64,000 nt of DNA from Mycoplasmopsis fermentans PG18 (GTDB taxonomy: Bacteria > Bacillota_I > Bacilli_A > Mycoplasmatales > Metamycoplasmataceae), in assembly GCF_000209735.1 (NCBI RefSeq), contig NC_021002.1:364130-428129 (forward strand), given 5' to 3'. Position numbers and translations under genes: made by a program. This document shows positions 41,831-51,961 of this stretch, in pieces; position 1 is the first letter of the stretch, and each line of letters opens with the position of its first letter. The notes under the pieces were generated by a model. That model was not told where the DNA came from. It made no database searches and saw only the letters and a list, made by a program, of their open reading frames with translations.

Positions 41831-41842
41831 TATAATTGAAAT
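41831..41842 (+). promoter_or_regulatory. Promoter -10 box giving a probable leaderless ribF mRNA
   Basis: TATAATTGAAAT lies directly before the ribF ATG, with 6 bases between the TATAAT (41831-41836) and ATG and no Shine-Dalgarno. Confidence 0.6.
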
Positions 41843-42715
41843 ATGTCTTTAAAAGTTTATACATTTGATAATATTCCTAAATTTCAAAAACCTATTTTCA
41901 TAATAGGCTCTTTTGAATCATTCCATTTAGGTCATTATAAACTTTTAGAAAAAGCTCGTGAATTAGCAAAAGAAAGTGAAAAAGAAAGAGACATTGTTTT
42001 AGTTTATTTTGAAGATATTGAGAATTTATCTAAAACAAAAAACTTAATTTTTTCAGATGCAAAAAACCGCGTTCAAGAGTTTGCAAATTTAAAAATAAAT
42101 TTTGCTATAAGCCTGTTTTATAGTCAAATTAGTCATTTAAGTGCCCAAGATTTTATTGATAAATTAATAGCAAATCAAGATGATTATTCTTTTGTAATTG
42201 GTGAAGAATTTAAATTTGGCTTTAAACGTTCAGGCAATGTTCAATTCTTAGAAAATCATTACAATAAAGATAAAGTTTTTGCTCAAGAAGTTGTGAGATT
42301 AAAAAACAAACAAAAGATTTCAACTTCATATTTAAAAGAATTAATTGAATTTGGAGACATTGATTTACTTAACACTATCAACATGTTTCCTTATAGTTTT
42401 AGTGCTAAATTTTCAACTATTGAAAATAAAATTGAATTAAAAAAACATGAACTTTTAATTCCGCTAAGACAAGGTATTTATGCAGTTTTAGTTGAATTAA
42501 ATAATTACAATTATTATGCATTAATGCAAGTTAATTTTGACACTAAATATTTCATTGAATTCTTAGATTTTAAAATCAAAGAAAACCAAAACATTGATGC
42601 TCGAATTAAAGTTTTAAAAGCGATTAGATTCTTTAGAAATAAAGAACTAGAATCAATTAATGAACAAAACAAATTAAATGCCAAAAGCATACTTTTAGAT
42701 CTTAATAATAATTAG
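41843..42715 (+). CDS. ribF: Riboflavin kinase / FAD synthetase family protein
   Basis: A 290-residue RibF-type protein. The N-terminal nucleotidyltransferase domain has the FAD synthetase signature IIGSFESFHLGHYKLLEKA (HxGH-like) and VIGEEFKFGFKRSGN, followed by QKISTSYLKELIEFGDIDLL, the canonical linker. The C-terminal region, where the riboflavin kinase domain normally carries GxPTAN, is weakly conserved (RQGIYAVLVELNNYNYYALM), so kinase activity is uncertain. It contains no TGA codon. An exact copy of the 13-base repeat core CCTGTTTTATAGT falls inside the coding sequence at 42112-42124. Confidence 0.85.
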   Translation: MSLKVYTFDNIPKFQKPIFIIGSFESFHLGHYKLLEKARELAKESEKERDIVLVYFEDIENLSKTKNLIFSDAKNRVQEFANLKINFAISLFYSQISHLSAQDFIDKLIANQDDYSFVIGEEFKFGFKRSGNVQFLENHYNKDKVFAQEVVRLKNKQKISTSYLKELIEFGDIDLLNTINMFPYSFSAKFSTIENKIELKKHELLIPLRQGIYAVLVELNNYNYYALMQVNFDTKYFIEFLDFKIKENQNIDARIKVLKAIRFFRNKELESINEQNKLNAKSILLDLNNN

Positions 42716-42824
42716 TAAAAAAACAAATTACTTTTATTTTGCATTACTTTTTGCATCTAAAATAAATATTTGGTTTTTTATTTTTATTTATTATAATAAT
42801 AAATATTTATTTAAGAGGAGAACT

Positions 42825-43709
42825 ATGGCTGTTGGAATTATTGCTGAATATAATCCATTTCACAATGGACATATTAAACAAATAAACTGAGTTAAAGAAC
42901 ATTTTCCAGGTGAAAAAATTGTTGTTGTTATGAGTGATAAATTTAGCCAACGTGGAGAATTAACAGTTGTTCCTTTTAGTATTAGAAAAAAATATGCAAA
43001 AAAATATGGTGTCAATAAAGTAATTAAATTGAAATTTGAAGAAACTGTGCAAGCAGCTCATATTTTTGCATACAATGCTGTAATGAAACTTTACAAAGCT
43101 AAAGTTGACAAAATTGTTTTTGGTAGTGAAAGTAACAATCCAGATTCAATGCTTTATTGCGCTAAAGTTATGAAAGAAAAACATAATGAATTTTCTTTTG
43201 CTTTATTGCAAAAAATGAAAAAATCAGGTTTAAGTTATCCTAAAGCAGTTAGTGAAGTTATGAAAGAATTAGTTGGCGAAAGTTTTGAAATGCCAAATGA
43301 TATCTTAGGTTTTGAATACATAAAAGTTATAGTATATAATAATTTGCCAATTAAGATTTATACATTAAGAAGAGAAGTTGGTTATCATTCGGATAAAGTT
43401 GTAGATGAATTTGCCTCAGCTTCATATTTAAGAAAACTTATTTATCAAGGTCAAGATATTAGAGCTTATAGTCCAATGACTTTTAAAAAAGTACCAAGAA
43501 CTACAGCTTCACTATATTGAAAATTTCAAAAAATAATGAATCATACTTCACTTAAGAAAATCAAAAGAATACCTTTAATTTCAGAAGGTATTGAAAACTT
43601 ACTTAAGAAAAATATTACTTATCCAACTTATGAATCATTTGTGAAGCATGTACTTCAAAAAGATATACAGCTCAAGAATCCAAAGAATAATAGCTTGAAT
43701 TTTAAATAG
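42825..43709 (+). CDS. tmcAL: tRNA(Met) cytidine acetate ligase TmcAL (YlbM), frameshifted 3' end
   Basis: A 294-residue product in the uninterrupted frame. TmcAL makes ac4C at the wobble position of elongator tRNA-Met from acetate and ATP. Visible: MAVGIIAEYNPFHNGHIKQI (HxGH nucleotidyltransferase start), VVVMSDKFSQRGE, DKIVFGSESNN and EFASASYLRKLI. The family normally ends in a conserved RIQR helix. Here the frame reaches a TAG at 43707. One frame over, from 43660 to 43803, the sequence reads KIYSSRIQRIIAWILNRKWK, the expected end. One base too many in the AAAAA run at 43657-43661 explains this. The start has a GAGGAG site. Confidence 0.85.
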
Positions 43710-43803
43710 AAAGTGAAAGAAAACTTCAAATCGAAAAGTTAAAAAAATTATTAAAATTCATAAAAAAGAAGAAACACAAAATATTGAATCAAAGAGTAGA
43801 TAA
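43660..43803 (+). pseudogene. Frame-shifted C-terminal tail of tmcAL
   Basis: Open frame continuing tmcAL in the next frame after the A5 run, encoding KIYSSRIQRIIAWILNRKWK and a Lys-rich end of about 47 residues, stopping at a TAA at 43801-43803. The YSSRIQR motif is what I expect at this place in TmcAL proteins. Confidence 0.6.
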
Positions 43804-43888
43804 AATTAATTTTTCTTTTTTATTGCATTTATTTTTTTAATTAGGAAATTCTAATAAAATTAAAGTATATTCAAGTAGAAGGAGTTTT

Positions 43889-46432
43889 ATGGACTCAACA
43901 AATAAGAAAAAAATCCTTGAAGTCCAAGGATTAAAAAAATATTTTTTTAACAACAACAAAATCAATAAAGCAGTTGATAATGTTAGCTTCAATTTATATG
44001 AAGGCCAAATTTTAGGTTTAATTGGTGAAAGTGGAAGTGGTAAAACCACTGTTGGAAGATCAATAGCAAAACTATATGATGATTTTCAAGGCCTTTTATT
44101 AGTTGATGGTAAATTAATTAACAATAAAAAAATGAGTGAAAGTGATCGTAAATTTTTAAGAAAAAATATTCAAATGATTTTTCAAAATCCTAAAAACTCA
44201 TTGGATGAACAAAAAAGTATTTATTCAATTTTAAAAGAATCGTTGATAGCTAATAATATTTTAAAAATCAAAACAAAAGAAATCTTTAAAAATTGAAAAA
44301 ACATCAAAGAAATATTTGATGCAGATTTTTTATTAAAATATCGTACTTTGCAAAAAGAAGGGCTTAACTCTATAAACTGTTTAGCTCAAGATTTTATTAA
44401 TGAATGAGAAACAAATCAAAAAAGATTTGAAACAAGTGATTCGCTATTACCTGTTGATTTATTTAAAAATATTTATTCATATTTTGAAGAAAAACAAGAT
44501 TTACAAATTCAAATAATTGATAACTTACATAAAGATATTAATCAATTGTTAGAATTCTATGAACAAAAACAAATTGACTATACTAATGGTAATTTTCCTT
44601 TTGGCATATTTGACTTTATTGAATTAGAAAACGAAAGAAAAAAAGCTTTAATTTTAACTAAAATGTCAAAAGAAAATTATGAATCAATGCAATTAATTGA
44701 TAACTTAAATAATGAAATGAAAAACATTAAAAAAGAGTTTTGAGATCATCAAAAAGAAAATGAAATTTTACTTAAAAATTATCAAGAAGAATTCAAATCT
44801 GAAATCAAAAATTATGAATTTGAAATGAATAATACTTTAGATGAAGAATTATACAAATTTGACTATAAAAAAGCTTTTTTAGCAAAAATGCAAATTGATT
44901 TATTAAATAAAAATAAGAAGCTAATTAACAACTTATTAGTTAAAGATATTAAAGAACTTATTTATGATTTAAAAAACTATAATTTAGATTTTTTTAATAA
45001 GTATTTCCAACCACTTGAATTTAACAAAAAAATCAAAGAAAATATGCAATCAACTTATGAAACATATTACGAATTTGATTTCAATAAATACATAATCAGA
45101 AGTAATTTGAATTTAACTCAATATGAAGAAAAAATTGACCACATTAAAAAATTAATTTCTAAGCAAATGATTCTATCTAAAAATGCCGGTGATGTTAAAA
45201 ATTCAATTGAATATTTAAATGAGTTGAAAACAAAAATAGAAAAAATTGATCTTGAATTTGAAGATAAACTTGTAAATCATAAAGAAGAAACACTTAAAAA
45301 AGTGAAACAAGTTGAAACTGAATTAGATGAAAAAGAAAAAATTAATAATGTTTTAAAAATCAGGCAATCTAATTTTTATCAAAATTATTCAGACATCAAA
45401 TTACTTAAACTTTTCAATACTTTTTTAGCTAATTGACTTGCAAAAAGTAATAAGAATGAAAAAGTTGAAAATACAAATTATGCAAATAATTTACAAAATA
45501 AATTAAAAGATAAAATTTTAACCTTAAAAGCATTAAATATAGAAATTAGCCAATTACAAGAAGACTTAAAAACTGTTAAAGAATTTATGGGATTAAGTCA
45601 TAAAAACTCAAAAAGTTTTTTTGGAGTTTTCAAAGACTTTTTTACTAATCAAAAAATAAAAAGAAATGTTAAAGAATTATTATGCAAAAACATAATTTAT
45701 AAAGCTTTAGAAGATGTCGGATTACTTAAACAATTTGCTTACCGTTATCCACATGAATTCTCAGGTGGTCAATTACAAAGAGTTGCAATAGCTAGAGCCT
45801 TAATTGTTGAACCTAAAATAATTATTGCTGATGAACCTATTGCTTCACTAGACATTTCAATTCAAGCACAAGTAGTTAACTTGCTTAAAGAACTATGCGA
45901 AAAAAGAAACATTGGAGTTATCTTTATAGCTCATGATCTTTCGATGATTGAATATTTAGCTGATGAAGTGCAAATTATGCATCATGGTAAATTTGTTGAA
46001 GGCGGTAAAACCAATATTATCTACAAAAAACCAATGCACCCTTATACTCAAAACTTATTTGCCTCAATTCCTAGAGTTGAAAATGCTAATAAAAAATTTA
46101 TCAACCAAGACTTTGAAGCTAAATATCTCGAAGAACAAAAATTTTCTAATACAACTGATTTATACCTAATTGAGCCAAATCACTATTTATATGGAACTAG
46201 AAATCAAGTGCTCAAGTGAATTGAAAAATATAATTTAGTTAATCCGGTTTTAGCTCAAGAATTAGAATATCAAAAGATAGCTAAAAACACAAAAGATTCA
46301 CCTTTTGATGGACTTAATGAAATACCTGAAGGTGTTGATTACACTCAAGTTATGGATATTAGTATGTTCACTTCTGAAATTAAAGTTTCAAAAACAACTT
46401 TCGATTTAAACAAAAAAAGTAAGGAAAAATAA
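43889..46432 (+). CDS. oppF: OppF-type oligopeptide ABC transporter ATPase with a giant internal insertion
   Basis: An 847-residue ATPase of the OppF/DppF type. Walker A GESGSGKTT lies at residues 46-54, the Q-loop MIFQNPKNSLDEQ near 97-107, the signature [15 protein letters not shown] from about 624, Walker B IIIADEPIASLD, the H-loop AHD, and the C-terminal OppF extension with the peptide-importer motif YTQNLFASIPR. About 470 residues rich in Lys, Glu, Asn and Leu are inserted between the Q-loop and the signature, and they look coiled-coil. OppF normally has about 310-350 residues. It drives peptide import, but no oppA, B, C or D lies beside it here. The start is behind AGAAGGAG. Confidence 0.88.
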
Positions 46433-46470
46433 TGCTTAAGCTTTTTTTTACAAGTCAGCATTATTTTCTT
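46426..46470 (+). terminator. Probable terminator after oppF
   Basis: AAAATAATGCT (46426-46436) and AGCATTATTTT (46457-46467) form a perfect 11-bp stem with a 20-base loop. The T tail is interrupted, so strength is uncertain. Confidence 0.5.
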
Positions 46471-46480
46471 TCAAATTTTT

Positions 46481-46884
46481 TTAATTTTGCTCGTTAGCAA
46501 ATTCTTTGTATTTACTATCAACATCTTGAACTTTGTTATGAATATCTTCATACCATTTTTCAAATTCTTTACGATATATTGATGAAATAAAAATATGACC
46601 ATTGCATTTTTTTGATTAATAATATCAATTTTGTTTATATTTTCTAAAAATTAATAATTAGCTCATTTTTAAAAAGTATGAAAATTAATTCTAAATTTTT
46701 TGAATTCATTTTTTTCTAGATCGCTTTTGCTATTAATAGTTTTTAGAAATGTTTTAAGATAACTTTTTTCCTTGTTATATTCTTCTTTAACAACTAAAAT
46801 TGGCTTACAACTAGCAGCCAAAACTGGAGTTAATAAAGCAAGTGAACTAATTGTATCTAAAATCAATTTTCTTATTCTCTTCAT
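46481..46884 (-). pseudogene. Decayed small lipoprotein gene
   Basis: The N-terminus MKRIRKLILDTISSLALLTP then VLAASCKPI is a clear lipoprotein signal with Cys at the lipobox, but the frame stops at a TAA after 71 residues (46669). Further along on the same strand, in a different frame, come ENINKIDIINQKNAM and, in yet another, GHIFISSIYRKEFEKWYEDI followed by HNKVQDVDSKYKEFANEQN and a stop at 46481. The spaced fragments look like one lipoprotein of about 130 residues broken by at least two frameshifts. It may be related to the intact small lipoprotein at 47725. Confidence 0.6.
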
Positions 46885-46980
46885 ACTTCTATCATAGCAA
46901 ATATAATAATAAAGGGAAATTTGATATTATCAAATGCAAAAAATACTTGTTATAATTAATAAATCACAATAAGGAGAATT

Positions 46981-47721
46981 ATGCCAATTTGAGGTCAAAT
47001 ATTATTAGTACTTTTTTCATCAATATTTTTATCAACAATTTTTGTTGTTTTAACATATAAATTCTTTTTGCCATTAAGCACTATAATTTCCACATTTGCT
47101 AAGAATTTTTTAAATAAAAAAGTTAATATAAAGCAAGACATTTTAGAATCTTTTTATTTTAAAAACAACAAAAATAGAAAAATCTTTGTTTCATTAACAA
47201 TCGTTTCAATGTTAATTACCTTTTTATTGGTTTTTTTACCAATTTTTGTTAGTTTAAATAATTATATTTATTTGCCTTTAATAATTGTTTTTTTAAGTTG
47301 TTCAACTATTTTTGCTTTTGTTTATTACGCTTTTTCTTATGCTACAGTTCGATTACAAGAATGAATTGAATCAAATAAAGGATATGAAGAAGAATTTACT
47401 TTTTATAATAAAGCATATGAATATCAAATCGATTTTTTTGATTTTGATTTAAATAGTGCAAAATATATGGTTGTCGAATCAAATAATTTATTGCCGGCTT
47501 TAAAAGTTAAACATTTTATTAGCTTTAAAAAGTTACAAAAAATATACAAAAAAACACTTCATATTCAACTTTTAGAAAATGAATGTTACCTTTATTCATT
47601 GATTAATACTGATCATTGTTTTATTAAAAAAACCAAGGTCAAAAATATACAATATTTTGCCCTATTGCAAGATTTTATAGAGAAATTTAAAAAAGTAAGA
47701 GCTTTCTTAAATTTAAATTAG
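46981..47721 (+). CDS. Unknown membrane protein
   Basis: A 246-residue protein starting MPIWGQILLVLFSSIFLSTI. It has three likely membrane segments: residues about 7-30, about 78-100 (FVSLTIVSMLITFLLVFLPI) and about 105-125 (YIYLPLIIVFLSCSTIFAFV). A hydrophilic C-terminal domain of about 115 residues follows. There is no lipobox and no family that I recognise. A GGAG site precedes the ATG, and a TATAAT-like box (TTATAATTAATAA) lies about 30 bases upstream. It ends 3 bases from the convergent lipoprotein gene. Confidence 0.75.
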
Positions 47722-47737
47722 CCCTTACTTTTTTAAA
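47686..47737. terminator. Bidirectional terminator built from two gene ends
   Basis: TTTAAAAAAGTAAGAGC (47686-47702) pairs with GCCCTTACTTTTTTAAA (47721-47737). The arms are the 3' ends of the two convergent coding regions, so the terminator needs almost no non-coding DNA. Confidence 0.65.
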
Positions 47738-48147
47738 TAAAAATCTCACAATTCTTGTGTCATTTTGTCATCACAATTTTCATCATTACCATTTTTTAAA
47801 ATATATTCATATCAATTTTTATGCAATTGTTGAAAACTTTGAAGTAATCTTGTTGCATATTGATATATTTTTCTATTTCTTAGTGATACTGGACCAGGTT
47901 TTAAAGTATCTACTTGAACAATATATTTAGAAAAATTCACTAAACTTTCTCTTAATTCTTCATATTTTTCTTCTTGAATATCTTTTTTATTTTCAAATTC
48001 TTTGACACATTCTTTTGATTTCACTATCTCATTATTGAATTTATTTTCAATAGCTTTTAAATTGCAGCCACTTGCTGAAATAGTCATTGAAATTGGAATA
48101 GCAAAAGAAGAAACAATTAAAATATTTTTGATTTTTTTTCTTTGCAT
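47725..48147 (-). CDS. Small lipoprotein of unknown function
   Basis: A 140-residue lipoprotein precursor. The signal is MQRKKIKNILIVSSFAIPIS followed by MTISASGC, with the lipid-carrying Cys at about residue 28. The mature part is charged and helical (EEKYEELRESLVNFSKYIVQ) and ends QELWDFYLKK, with two TGA Trp codons near the end. I do not recognise the family. Its size, lipobox and W-YE pattern resemble the decayed gene at 46481-46884, so the two may be paralogues. It is convergent with the membrane protein gene. Confidence 0.75.
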
Positions 48148-48455
48148 TTCTAACCTTTTTTTGTTACGAAATTAAGTGTTTTTATTATTTATTAAGATAA
48201 TATTATAACAAATTTCAACATAATGAAAAGAGTTGTGAAAAACTTATGAGAATTTTTCAAAAATTATCTTAAACATTTAAATTTGTATATTAATAAAATA
48301 TAATTTTCTCGTGATAAATAATATAGCTCAATATACCATAGTTATCCATAACTATACATTCTAAAATTTATTTTACTTATATTTATTTTTGTTTTATTTG
48401 TTATTTAGCAATATTTTTTATCATTAAAATACATTTTATTTGAAAGGAAGTCAAA
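48148..48455. promoter_or_regulatory. Upstream region of the P68-nuclease-ABC operon
   Basis: About 300 bases without a gene. It contains the palindrome ATAGTTAT-CC-ATAACTAT (48338-48355), a TAAAAT -10 candidate at 48425-48430, and the GAAAGGAAG ribosome-binding site before the ATG at 48456. Confidence 0.5.
48338..48355. promoter_or_regulatory. Perfect palindrome, candidate operator of the nuclease-ABC operon
   Basis: Two perfect 8-base arms ATAGTTAT and ATAACTAT around CC, about 100 bases upstream of the first gene and upstream of its -10 candidate. The size fits a dimeric repressor site; nothing identifies the protein. Confidence 0.4.
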
Positions 48456-50651
48456 ATGAAAAAAGCTAATAAGCTTATTATTTCTCTTGGTACAGCATTT
48501 GCAGCATTGTCTCCAGTTGTATTAAGTGTTGGATGTGGAGGTGGAGGTTCTTCCAACCTAGATTCAATTAATGGTGAAAGTACTCCATCAAATGAAAACT
48601 CAGCTTATGCAAACGATAAAAAAGGTTACAATATTAAAGCCAATGACAAAGTTCAAATTGCTACAACTTTCTCTAAAGGTAGAGCTCAATATGAAGCTTT
48701 AAATGATATAATCAAAAATTACAACAGATTAATGAAAGATCAACCTGGTTTTAAAGAAGTTGAACAAGTTAGTTTAGGTTCAGGTTATGACGGTCAAGCT
48801 GACGTGGTTAGAAAAAAAATAACAGCCAAAGAAGCTCAAATGCCTAACTTACTTCTTAACTATTCATCTTTAGCATCATCTCTTGCCGAAAGTGGAGTAT
48901 TGTTGAACTTTACAACTAAAGAAAATGGGGGCAAAGAATCAATTTCTAATAGTGATTTTGCAGAATCATTTTCAAGAGCAAATAGAACAACATCAAAAAT
49001 TAATAATGGTGGTTCATGATTAATTCCTATTGCTAAAAGCTCAATTAACTTAGGCGCTAATGGTCCTGTTCTTTCATACGTAATTGAAAGTATGCTTGCA
49101 AAAGGGGCTAAAATTGATCCAAGTTGAAAAGATAAATGAGATAAAATCAAAAAATCAGGTTTAAAAGATAGAGCAGCCGTTATTGAAAACTGAGGTGCTG
49201 TTAAATCAGATGTTAGTGCATTAAAATTAAATGAGTTAACAATTAAAGAATCAACATTCTCAAATATTTACTCATTATTAGAATTTTGTGACAAAGCACA
49301 AAAAATGTTTGAAAAATCATCAGCAGTGACTACTTTAGAAGGACCACATGCCTTAGGTATTGATGATATTACAGGATTTATTCAAACTTTAGGATATGCT
49401 TCAGTTGGAGCCGATCCTGAATCATGAATTACAACAGTTGTTGAAGAAGATGGCGAAAGAAAAATAAGTTACAAATCATTTGTGGAAGCTACATCACAAG
49501 CTAATAGTAAATTTAAAGAACTTTATGATATGTTTGTTCCTAAATTGAAATCTCAATCTGTTGTTTTCCAACAAAGTGGTGCTTATACATCTAGTGAACA
49601 AATAAGACATAACTTTATGTTTGATATTGGTTCAACAGCTGGATATACTCATAACTTTGCTAAAAAAAGCGAAACATCTATTGAAATTAAAAATAGTGAA
49701 GGTAAATTCTCTTCTGGATGAAATGAAAACAATAATAAATTTGCCCAAATTGTAAAACATGATGATGGAACATATCGTATTGGTGGTCACTTAAATAAAA
49801 TTAAAAAAGACACTGAAAAACTTGAAAATTATGAATGAAAAGCAAAAACCGCAGATATTTACAACAAATTAGCAGGTTATAGTCAAATTCCTACTGGAAC
49901 TAAAAAAATTAGTTCACCAAGTGGAACAAATGTTTATGCTTTCATGATTGAAACCAAAAATAAAGATGATATTAAAACTTTAGATGCAGCTTTAGCAGAT
50001 GGAAAACTTGTAAAAGTTGGTGAATTTGTTAATAATCAAAATAAAGAAGCTATTTTATACCTTGCTTTTGGTAAAGGTGCTGGTATTTCAGGACTTAAAA
50101 TTGTTGAAAAAGGTTTAGATTCTCTTCTTGAAAAAGACGAATTCTTTAAATTTGCAACTCCTTCAAAAACAAAAGACACTGATGCTAAAAATGTTTATTA
50201 TGCACAAGGTCCTTCATTATTTGGAATTAGATCTAGTGATAATGCAATGAATCAAGCAACAAGAATGTTTGTTAAATGATTTGTAACATCAGGCGCAACT
50301 GAATTAGAATATAAAGATCAAGAAACTGGAAATGTAATTAAAAAAGTAATAAAACCTTCTTTAATGTTTTCAGAACAAGCATCATATATTTTTGCTGTTA
50401 AAGATTTTGAAAAAACACCAATGACAACAACCAATCCTTACTTACGTGAATGTTTTGAAATGTTTAAAAAAACAATTGAAGATCCAGAACACAATGCTAT
50501 CTATGAGGAATATGGTGATCCAAATGGTGATGCATTTAGAGGTGCATTAGGAACAGCATGAAGAAATGTTTATGGTAACAAAAGCCCAGGACAATATAAA
50601 GATCAAATAATTGACGCTGTAGTTGCTTCAAACAACAAATTATTTAATTAA
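48456..50651 (+). CDS. P68-type surface lipoprotein, likely ABC substrate-binding protein
   Basis: A 731-residue lipoprotein precursor. The signal MKKANKLIISLGTAFAALSP then VVLSVGC gives lipidated Cys27, followed by a Gly-rich linker. The mature protein has the look of extracellular solute-binding proteins of the sugar type: VQIATTFSKGRAQYEALNDI near the N-terminus, then long alpha/beta blocks, with many TGA Trp codons. Gene order (lipoprotein, nuclease, ABC ATPase, two permeases) is that of the P68/P80-type lipoprotein operons known in mycoplasmas. Role inferred: it captures the substrate, perhaps nucleotides or oligonucleotides released by the neighbouring nuclease, for the ABC importer. 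It is the first gene of the operon. Confidence 0.82.
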
Positions 50652-50668
50652 TTTTAATTAAAAAAACA

Positions 50669-50702
50669 CAATAAATTAGATAGAAATATCTAGTTTATTT
50701 GT
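50669..50702 (+). terminator. Hairpin between the P68 and nuclease genes
   Basis: An AAATTAGATA/TATCTAGTTT stem with a GAAA loop after the first gene. There is no strong T-run, so it may be an attenuator or an mRNA-stabilising hairpin rather than a full terminator. Confidence 0.4.
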
Positions 50703-50739
50703 ATAAACTTAAAAATTTATTTTTAAAAAAGGACTTATT

Positions 50740-51918
50740 ATGAAGTTTAAAAATAATACTTTAAATTTTTGTTTGAATACAATTGTTCCTTCAATGGCTA
50801 TTGTAGTTTGTTCTTCATGTCAAAGTAAAGATGACAAAATTTATAATGAAGCTTTTAAAGAAGACATCAAGTTCGATTATGTAGCTTATAATCCAGCTAC
50901 TGGAAAATATGATATTGTTGACAAAAATATTGAAAATCAATTGACAACTAGTTTGAATAATTTATCAAATATTTCAAGAGAATTTACTTATGATGGTGAA
51001 GAATATAAACTTGAAATAGATACAATTTCTCTTGCAAGAACATTTGATAAAAACAAAACTTTTAGTGAAAACTTGAAAGATCCAAACTTTATTAATAATC
51101 AAAGGGAATATACTTACAAAATTTTCAAAAAAAATCCTAAAGGTAAATGAAAAGAATATGATAAGTATGACATTTCAAAAATGACAAAGAAATTTGACGT
51201 TAAGTTAAATTTAGTTGACAATTTTGACAAAATGGATACTAGAATTGATTATTCAAAATTACAAGCTACAGCTTATGATTGAGATCAAATGGCAAAAGAA
51301 GGTTTAAATTACTATGATGGCGAAATCGTAAGTTGAAATGATGGAGATACTCCTAAAGTCAAATATTATGATCCAAAGAAAAAAGAGATGGTAGTTGAAA
51401 CCATTAGAATTCAAGGAGTTGATACTCCTGAAAAAGCTGTTGGCAAAGAAATTGCTCCAATTTTTGAAAAGAGATTCGCGGAAAAATCATCTGAATTTGC
51501 TAATGTAAATTTACCAGCTGGTACAAAAGTTAGATTTATTTATTCTAATAAAGATGCTTTTAAAAGAATCGTAGCTCATTTATTTTGAGGCGAAAAAAAT
51601 GGACACAAGTATGTGTATGAATATTCTGCTGCTATTACTAGATTTGGATTTACATTGCCTTATGCTGATGGTACAGAATTAATAAATATGACTAATGCTG
51701 GTAAAACTCAACATTATACATTCTTACAAATAGGTGAAGCTTTTGAAGCTGCTATGGCTGAAAAGACAGGATTCTTTAAATGTTTAAGTGATCCTGATGA
51801 CATATCAAGATATGTTTATTTATCAAAAAGAAATGGTAAATACACCATTTTTCAAAAGAAATCAAATTCAAATGTATTTAAATTTAAAGATAAAGCTTAC
51901 AAAAACCCTATAAACTAG
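50740..51918 (+). CDS. Surface thermonuclease (staphylococcal nuclease-like) lipoprotein
   Basis: A 392-residue lipoprotein precursor. The signal ends IVVCSSCQSK, with Cys27 (or Cys24) as the lipidated residue. The N-terminal about 190 residues are specific to this protein. The C-terminal half is an SNase domain: VETIRIQGVDTPEKAVGKE provides the catalytic Arg223, Asp228 and Glu231 in the R-x4-D-T-P-E spacing of staphylococcal nuclease, and DAFKRIVAHLFW supplies the second Arg (about 276). It is a Ca-dependent, sugar-nonspecific nuclease by family. Its relative in M. hyopneumoniae (Mhp379) is a surface nuclease beside ABC transporter genes. Here it likely digests host nucleic acids for the importer encoded downstream. 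Confidence 0.88.
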
Positions 51919-51961
51919 GGCTTTAAGATTAAATTAATATTATTAAATTAAAGGAAAAAAT

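Noticed and set aside
43889-46432. oppF insertion as a separate coding gene or an intron
   Set aside because: The frame is continuous through the insertion and both ends of the ATPase are needed for a working domain. No start signals inside.
48340-48355. A DnaA box or replication origin near GTTATCCATAAC
   Set aside because: Only one box-like sequence, in a symmetrical dyad, and no dnaA, dnaN or box cluster nearby. It fits an operator better.
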